A DNA stretch of 64,000 bases from Scylla paramamosain (taxonomy: Eukaryota > Arthropoda > Malacostraca > Decapoda > Portunidae), in the NCBI RefSeq assembly GCF_035594125.1, contig NC_087191.1, positions 4,506,467-4,570,466 on the forward strand, written 5' to 3'. Below are positions 58,020 through 64,000 of this stretch, piece after piece. Every line of letters starts with the position of its first letter. Position 1 is the stretch's first letter. The translations under genes and the position numbers were made by a program. The notes beneath the pieces were generated by a model that worked only from the letters and a program-made list of their open reading frames with translations, was not told the DNA's origin and searched no databases.

Positions 58020-58620
58020 CTATGATTTAGCTTTTGATACTGATATTTTACGAACTGCAGTCAATCAATCCTGCATTGCTGGTGAGACGTTGGCTGATCT
58101 CAAGGTGGTTGCTGGTGTATTTGCAAATCACTCTACTATTGTTTCCAGATAGGATTCTAATTTACCTATGGCACACTATCGTCGCCATTTGGAATATCAC
58201 AGAAATAACTTTGTTTCCACTGGGAGTAAACCTTACAATGTCACTTTTTTTTTTTTTTTTTTTTAGAGCTAAAGATGTCTATCTCAGAACAGCCACTCAT
58301 ACCCCGGGATCGATGTCATCAGGTATGCCTTTTTACGCCACATGTCCGAGAGAGCTTTCTTTTTCTTTTTATTAGACCTCTTCAACATTATCTGGAATAC
58401 CGGTGATTTCTTCATTTCACGGGGTGTTACTCTGATCATCCCCATCCCAAAGCCTGGAAAAGATCATCAGTTGGCGACCAGTTATCGGCCCATTTCCTTA
58501 ATCTCCTAAATTTGTAAGTTGTAGGAAAATATGGTAAATGTCACGTTTATGTTGTTATTAGACAAAGACAATTACTTTCAATTTTCTGATTAGTATAGTG
58601 CACAATATTGGAGATCATAT
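58020..58620 (+). mobile_element. Second I-type fragment, RT N-terminal part
   Basis: Relic parallel to 55020-55450 of the neighbouring element: LADLKVVAGVFANH (58090-58131), [20 protein letters not shown] (about 58390), [20 protein letters not shown] (58441-58500). Ends without RT catalytic residues. Frames are shifted several times. Confidence 0.6.
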
Positions 58621-59255
58621 CAGATGTTATAAACAAGTCCCATGCCATTTCTTCTGAATTTACTGACCTTGCGTCTCCTATCAAAACATTCTTCAACACA
58701 AGGTATGTTTGCAATTGGTCTACCTTCCATATCGACTGGTCCATGTTATGGACTTCTCTACATCAGACTTTCTCTGGAGTTTCTCTACCGTGATTTTATA
58801 TTCCCATAGCTGGGCCTAGTAATGCATCATTATCATATTTGCTTCCATATAAACAACTGATCAAGGAATCAGCTGTTTCTGACTAATGTCGTACTGTTTT
58901 TCCGTGGGAGCCACTCTTCATTATCTATGTCATCGTCCATATCACTTTAGAAAATGTCATGCTTCTCATCTCTGAAATGTTCCACCTTGCATATCAGATG
59001 AAATTAGCGCAACTTTTGGTAGAGTTTTAATTTAATGTATCGTTTCAAAACAAGATTGAACTCAGCTACTACATTTACTTAGGACTCACATTATGTCTTT
59101 ATATTTTTATCGTAGGATAATGCAGGAGAAAAAGTAGAACACACACACACACACACACACACACAAGACACACCCTTACTATACCGCCCGATTGTGATTA
59201 ATCAGACGGGAACGCCGATCCCCACAGACACACATACACACACACACACACACCA

Positions 59256-59311
<56 letters not shown>

Positions 59312-59937
59312 CGAGACATACAGACAGACAGACAACTTGTTGGCGCCCGCGGGAAATGGGTGACCCATTTTCTTTATGAATAAAGGCATTATTTTCATAC
59401 AAGGTATTATTAGCTTGTGGCTAGAATTTTTCATCTTGTTACTCAGGTGACACCAGTTCATGATATAAGTAAAGTAATGTAAACGTTTATTATACGGTTG
59501 AAACAAATCATTTGCGAATTATCTTGAAGAAGAATCTGAAAACTACGGAAGTTCGTAGCGTGGGAACCAGTGTTGCCACTCCTTGTGTTTTCCTACTAGA
59601 TCTAGTATGTTTTGCTTCGATCTTGGAGTCTCGTAGTTTTTTTTTTTTTTTCTTAAAATCCAACAAATCTTGTAGTTTTCATTTAAAAAGAAAAAAGTGA
59701 CAATGATTATTGCTACCTAATTAGATATATCCAAGTCTGCCTTAATACGAATCCCATGCTCCCCGTTTTCTATAGTTTTTGTTTACGTGTGCTGGATACG
59801 ATCAGTTCGCGTCACCTCGCGGTCAGTCTGACTAGTACCAGAACTTCCCTCAGTTGAACTGTTGAAGTGGGTTCCCTCAGTTTAGTTTTGGATACATCGC
59901 GGTGATAAAACGGGTAGACTGATAAGTTATTGAAATA
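58621..59937. other. Unassigned, with CA and TA microsatellites
   Basis: (CA)n 59143-59164 and 59230-59253, (TA)n 59260-59308, T run near 59640. No gene or element recognised. Confidence 0.6.
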
Positions 59938-60940
59938 ATGAGTGATTCTGAGAACCCCACTGCAAGCTGCAGTGGAGATAAAACTCCACCAAAAAAAAAG
60001 AAAAAAAAAAGATGTGGTACGACCAGTCATTTAATAGTAATTTGTTAACTGATTCCAAGCTAAGGAATCCTAACAAAGCTGGTTTGATAAGCCACAAAGC
60101 TACATCAAAGCACATAAATAAACTATGAATATTCAGCAGTTCATAAAGAAACCAACTGAAGACCCGAAAGATAAAGTTCACAATGCAGAATTATTGCTGT
60201 CTGGGTATATGGCACAACATAGAATGGCAGACCACCTGAAAAGGATGTTTCCACACTGTGATACTGTGAAGACTATGAAAAAAAAATAAAAGCTTCATAT
60301 GTCATGCAATATGGATTAGCGTGGGAAGAACGGGAAGAAGTTACGGAGATATGCAAGGAAAATAAGTTTTCTTTAATGATCGACGAAAGCACAGGCATGT
60401 CAGTGTCGCAGATACTTGCTGTCATGACAAGATACTATGATAAAAATAAGTGGAAAGTGACGGATGCATTATTAGACATCTTTGAGGTTGAAGGTGCCAG
60501 TGCAGAGGATTTGTACAAAGCTGTAAAAAAAATGTTTCAAAGCAAATACACTTACAAACATCGTTGGTTTTGCCAGCGATAACTACTCTACGATGATGGG
60601 TACACATAGTGCCTTTCAGGCACGCTTGAAGGGTGATGTACCATCTGCATTTATTCTTGGCTGTGTCTGCCATTCATTTGCACATGCAAGTCATGCATGT
60701 GTCTATTTGCCGTCCTTCCTTGAAACATTTCTTAAGGACATTTGTTGTTACTTTTCGCGAAGTAACAGTTTAAACTGATTTAAGAGATCGTTCAGAGCCC
60801 AAAGCACAAAATGATTAAACTTTCACAGACTCGTTGGTTGTCCAGAGGACATGTAATATCTTGAGTACTTGAGCTGTGGGATCCTCTCCTGCTATTTTTT
60901 TAATATGAATCTCTTTCAGAATCAGATAAACTAGATGGAG

Positions 60941-61032
<92 letters not shown>

Positions 61033-61135
61033 CTCCATGGTAAGTCGGGGAACTAGACACATGTTATTCCTGAACTACGTACTTGGAAAAGTGGATAAAA
61101 TAAACATGGAGTTCCAACCAGAGTACTTCAGGCTT
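59938..61135 (+). pseudogene. hAT/ZBED-like transposase relic
   Basis: Starts with an ATG (59938; MSDSENPTASCSGDKTPPKK). Pieces in changing frames resemble the ZBED/KIAA1586-like hAT family: NAELLLSGYMAQHRMADHLK, LAWEEREEVTEICKENKFSL (60316-60375), MIDESTGMSVSQILAVMTRY (catalytic Asp context, 60376-60435), VTDALLDIFEVEGAS, GFASDNYSTMMG-type residues (about 60567-60603), FILGCVCHSFAHASHACVYL, LSQTRWLSRG (about 60820-60850). After a TA insertion the NYVLGKVDKINMEFQPEYF part follows (61069-61125). A CR1 3' end is attached at 61138. At least five frame breaks. Confidence 0.7.
60935..61038. repeat. (TA)n array inside a 12-bp inverted repeat
   Basis: ATGGAGCATCAT (60935-60946) and ATGATGCTCCAT (61027-61038) are exact reverse complements bordering ~40 TA units. 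Confidence 0.95.
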
Positions 61136-61137
61136 AG

Positions 61138-61478
61138 TACATAAGAACATAGAACATAAGAACATAAGAAATAAGGGAAGCTGCAAGAAGCGAACAGGCT
61201 TACACGTAGCAGTCCCTGTATGAAATATACCTACCTATTTCCATCTATTATCCCTATCCATAAACTTGTCTAATCTTCTCTTAAAGCTCTCTAGTGTCCT
61301 AACACTAACAACATGATTACTGAGTCCGTTCCACTCATCTACCACTCTATTTGAGAACCAATTTTTTCCTATCTCCTTCTCAAACTTAAATTTTTCAGGC
61401 TTGAACCCTTTATTTCTTGTTCTACCCTGGTTGCTGATCCTAAGAATTTTGCCTACATCCCCCTTGTTATAACCCTTA
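61138..61478 (-). mobile_element. CR1 3' end with 8-bp tail repeats
   Basis: Minus strand: C-terminal RT residues (KGYNKGDVGKILRISNQG, NWFSNRVVDEWNGLSNHVV, then SFKRRLDKFMDRDN) and 3' UTR, ending in tandem TTCTTATG-type units (61138-61172), the short terminal repeats typical of CR1 elements. 5'-truncated at about 61478, where unrelated G-rich DNA begins. Confidence 0.85.
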
Positions 61479-62574
61479 GTAGTTGGGAAATTGCCATGGG
61501 GGTCGCCCCCCTGGCAATTACCCGGAGTGGCGATCCATTTCAGGATGGAGACCCTGGCTGTAAATAGGGTGTTGGGGGATGGGAGAGGGGAGGGGGGAGG
61601 TGCGGGGGAGGGGGTGGATGGGGATCCCCCCCAGGAGCGACTCTGATGGCATGCCATATTGCGAGTGGGGACCTGATCAAGTTGCAATGGGGAACCTTGC
61701 AGCAATTTTCCGTAGACTTCAGTGGCAGTCCATTTCAGGATGGAGACCCAGGCTTGGGAAGGGGAGGGGGGTGATTCACGACGGCAACACCAGGGGGGAG
61801 GGGGGGAAGGGGGAGGAGCGGGACGGTGACGGCGACACTGACGGAGAGGTGGGGGGCGTGCGTCCTTATCCTTTGGCGACGATGGAATGACTAAATGAAT
61901 CAATGATGGTGGGTGGAAAATAATTGAGTGAAAGGGGGAGGGGGGGAGGGTGGGGGTGGACTGGCGGCCAGACGTGGAAGCCGCCCACCACACACACGTG
62001 GTTAGGGGACTCTGACGGCGCTGCCATGGAGGTCGCCTTTTCACTCACGTGAATCCTGGAGGGTGGGATGACTGAGTGTTGCCATTGCGTGTTCCCTCCG
62101 ACACCTCAGTACATTCCAAGGTCGTCACCGCTGGATGGTCAAGGTCGGGCAGAAAGTGAATGGGGTGGCGGGAGGCCCGCACGTGTCAGGAAAGTGGCAG
62201 GCGATGCCGCCAGGTCCCATGCGGCCTTACGCCACCAGGAGCCATGCAGGCTTTTTTTTTTCTTTTTTTTTTTGGGGCGGGAACGGGAAGTTGGGGGCTA
62301 TAGAATGGGCCGCCGCGTGGACGTGACGTGCTAGTCGCCCGCGCGGATCCTGGACAGCCTGGGTGGCGAGACTTGCCATCATGCGTTCCCTCCGACATCT
62401 CAGTACATCCCCTATGGTCAAGGTCGTCGCGACTGCCCCACGGGATCCCGTTACCTGCCCATCCTTTTTACCTGGAGGAAGTGTCTGTGATGGCCGGGGC
62501 GGAGCGGCTGCCTCTTCCACTTTCACCGACCACCAGCGGCGTGGCTGACGTAATACTTATGCCGGATGGCAGCC
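61479..62574. other. GC-rich island with G-runs and short direct repeats
   Basis: Base composition shifts sharply to GC-rich. G-tracts at 61570-61620, 61735-61820 and 61930-61960 could form G-quadruplexes. GTGGC(G/A)(A/G)TCCATTTCAGGATGG occurs at about 61520 and 61720, and GTTCCCTCCGACA(C/T)CTCAGTACAT at about 62090 and 62382, so the segment contains internal duplications. The long minus-strand open frame that joins this region to the CR1 tail looks accidental. No gene recognised. Confidence 0.5.

Positions 62575-62625
<51 letters not shown>
62575..62625. repeat. (TTA)n microsatellite
   Basis: About 17 units. Confidence 0.97.
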
Positions 62626-62689
62626 GAAAGGTTATGCATAGTTGATGGGACATTTTATTTTTATTAGGAGAAATACAGCCCATTGCTTA

Positions 62690-63418
62690 TTAGGGCAAAT
62701 ACATCTCTTTCATTCAAAACATTTGCGAATTGAAGGCGAAGAGATCATCGTCATCGCTGTCAATGACGGGCGTAGTTTTAATAACTCTAGGAATCAGCTT
62801 CTTACGAGGAGCGGCTGGAGCAACGGGGAGTTTTGGTGTGCTGTCGTCCTCTGGCGTGTTAGGGGGAATATTTTTTTTTTTTTTCTGTTTTCCTGCGACT
62901 TCTTCTACACCTCCTGACCCTCTTTGCCGCCTACTGCCGACTCATCTGACCGCCGCGGCTGTGTTTCGGTCGGAGGTGGCATCAGCGACTCCTGAGGTGG
63001 CGGAATCGACTGCGGTGCCGGCTGCTGCTGTTGCGACTCCTGTCCTGATAGAGCATCAGGAGGTGGGCTGACCGGCAGCGGCGACATGTCGTCATCACTA
63101 AAGATCAATTTCTTCTTTGCAGGTTCTGACATTTTCTCCACATTGACATCCTCATGGTCAGCACGGCTTCGCTTACCCCCAGCATCGCCCAGATAGATAT
63201 CAAAGCGGAAAGAGATGCGTTCTGTAACAGACAAGAAAAAAAAAAAAACGATAAGAACAATGGAAAAGTTTTTATTTTCCCCTCCCACTCTCCCTCTTCT
63301 TATTCATTGGCAAAGAACGTTAATGTAATTTACAATGGTGAAGATGTGAGATGACATGCAAGGCAATGGTGTACTCACCCGCAGTTCTCAAGATGAAACG
63401 TTTGTCAGCTTGCTCCAT
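62690..63418 (-). CDS. Hypothetical Pro-rich acidic protein, probably two exons
   Basis: Minus strand. ATG at 63418; a 40-nt first exon (MEQADKRFILRTA...) ends at a GTGAGT donor (63378-63373), and TTGTCTGTTACAG (to 63222) is a good acceptor; the join forms a Glu codon and continues RISFRFDIYLGDAGGKRSRA. The rest is low-complexity: KKKLIFSDDDMSPLPVSPPP, a Gln run, PIPPPQ-type repeats; stop at about 62905. In the next frame a similar style continues (LIPRVIKTTPVIDSDDDDLF) to about 62720, suggesting a frameshift at the A run (62870-62885) or an unseen splice. Function unknown. It is downstream of and co-oriented with the protease-like ORF. Confidence 0.4.
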
Positions 63419-63532
63419 TCTTGGAGATGAGGCTTCGACGTCCGACTGGGTTGAGAGGTGATAGTGAAGTGACACTTATCCCTCAGCAATTACCCCATAT
63501 TGACCCGCTTTCCCACCCCCCCTCCCCCCAAT

Positions 63533-64000
63533 CTACCTTATTACCGCTTTACAGATGTTACGACATCTCGCCCGACTGCCGGCTGGGCAAAACGTAGGCA
63601 TGCAATTCGGCATATTACGAAATATTACATAAGCCATACGAGTAATTTTTTTGTCATTATATAGATATTGATGCTTTTTGAAGGTGGCGTGAATAATGCA
63701 CATTACACGTTTTAATGTATGCCAACTCAGTAGAACATGCAATAAACATGTAGAACAAAAGAACATGCAATAAATGCCGCACAGAAGGGAATTCAACCCC
63801 TGAAGTCGATAATTTAATGTGCTAATTTTCATATGTGGACAAGTTTGCATAAAATGATGTAAGACAGCGGAATTGTATTTCGGATGCAAGTTATAGCTAT
63901 CGTAATAGCCTATGGTCTGACTTTGAAAATTAAGATAAACAGTAATCCAGTGGCCCATGGTCTTTGAGTCACTCAATGCATTTAGAATGAAAACGCATGG
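63533..64000 (-). CDS. Adenain-like cysteine protease, 5' end beyond the window
   Basis: Minus strand, open from the window edge to a stop at 63533. Residues fit the adenovirus-type protease fold used for capsid maturation in adenoviruses, Polintons/Mavericks and adintoviruses: MGHWITVYL (His, about 63950), IGYYDSYN (Asp, about 63908), a RLQGLNS Gln and LCGIYC (Cys, about 63775). Spacing His-Asp-Gln-Cys is as expected. The C-terminal ~60 residues after the Cys block are not recognisable. The upstream part continues in frame to 64000 without a start. It may be part of an endogenous virus-like element or a relic; no other capsid or polymerase gene is in the window. Confidence 0.55.
   Translation of the reverse strand, partial: PCVFILNALSDSKTMGHWITVYLNFQSQTIGYYDSYNLHPKYNSAVLHHFMQTCPHMKISTLNYRLQGLNSLLCGIYCMFFCSTCLLHVLLSWHTLKRVMCIIHATFKKHQYLYNDKKITRMAYVIFRNMPNCMPTFCPAGSRARCRNICKAVIR

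Noticed and set aside
61235..62044. 269-codon minus-strand open frame
   Set aside because: It fuses G-rich, low-complexity DNA to the C-terminal codons of a truncated CR1 element; the join is at the CR1 truncation point, so it looks accidental.

Overview
This is a eukaryotic, intron-rich and repeat-saturated nuclear window, most likely from a decapod crustacean and probably a brachyuran crab. Three things point there: one host gene of the arthropod ionotropic receptor (IR) type with very large introns; many long (TA)n, (CA)n, (CT)n and (ATT)n arrays together with Jockey-, I-, CR1- and Rex1-type retroelements; and a nuclear copy of mitochondrial DNA (26131-26615) that reads through only with the invertebrate mitochondrial code and has nad4 running straight into a nad5-like start with no trnH between them, the arrangement known from brachyuran crabs. 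No tRNA, rRNA, CRISPR or bacterial gene was recognised.

Host gene. An IR/iGluR-like gene runs on the + strand through at least six exons (6060-6214, 26926-27031, 27427-27627, 33361-33516, 34340-34483, 34740-34925). The splice phases fit at every junction. The exons encode the first membrane helix, the pore region, the second helix with the FLTVERI motif, the second half of the ligand-binding domain and the last helix, ending four residues later. The N-terminal exons were not found and probably lie to the left. The introns (20.7, 0.4, 5.7, 0.8 and 0.26 kb) hold much of the mobile DNA.

Layout. 1-6010: fragments of a Jockey-like family (here 'J'), a hAT-type MITE with a visible 8-bp target duplication, a possible LTR block and a second hAT-like terminus. 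6215-26925 (IR intron): a 540-bp fold-back, two J copies nested in inverted orientation, three minus-strand I-type copies (two with RNase H), a Mutator-like relic, a MULE/FLYWCH relic with a 559-bp tandem duplication, a Penelope-like tail, a Tigger-like MITE and the NUMT. 27628-33360 (IR intron): two more J copies. 36495-47190: a CR1 element with an esterase ORF1, a Rex1 element split by a 3.1-kb J element, a hAT BED-finger fragment and a second CR1. 47385-58620: a nearly full I-type element (ORF1 knuckle, endonuclease, RT, RNase H) head-to-head with a broken second I-type element that is split by a J fragment and microsatellites. 59938-61478: a hAT/ZBED-like transposase relic ended by a CR1 insertion. 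61479-62574: a G-rich island. 62690-64000: two minus-strand ORFs, one an adenain-like cysteine protease open to the window edge, suggesting the end of a Polinton/adintovirus-like element.

Recurrent theme. Inverted duplications occur at five or more element or microsatellite junctions, and several (TA)n arrays begin at J-element 3' tails. The most striking single items are the NUMT lying between two TA arrays, the IR exon enclosed by TA arrays within about 20 bp on each side, the layered fold-back at 6401-6938, and the virus-like protease at the right edge. All reading is by eye; family assignments come from motif recognition, not searches.
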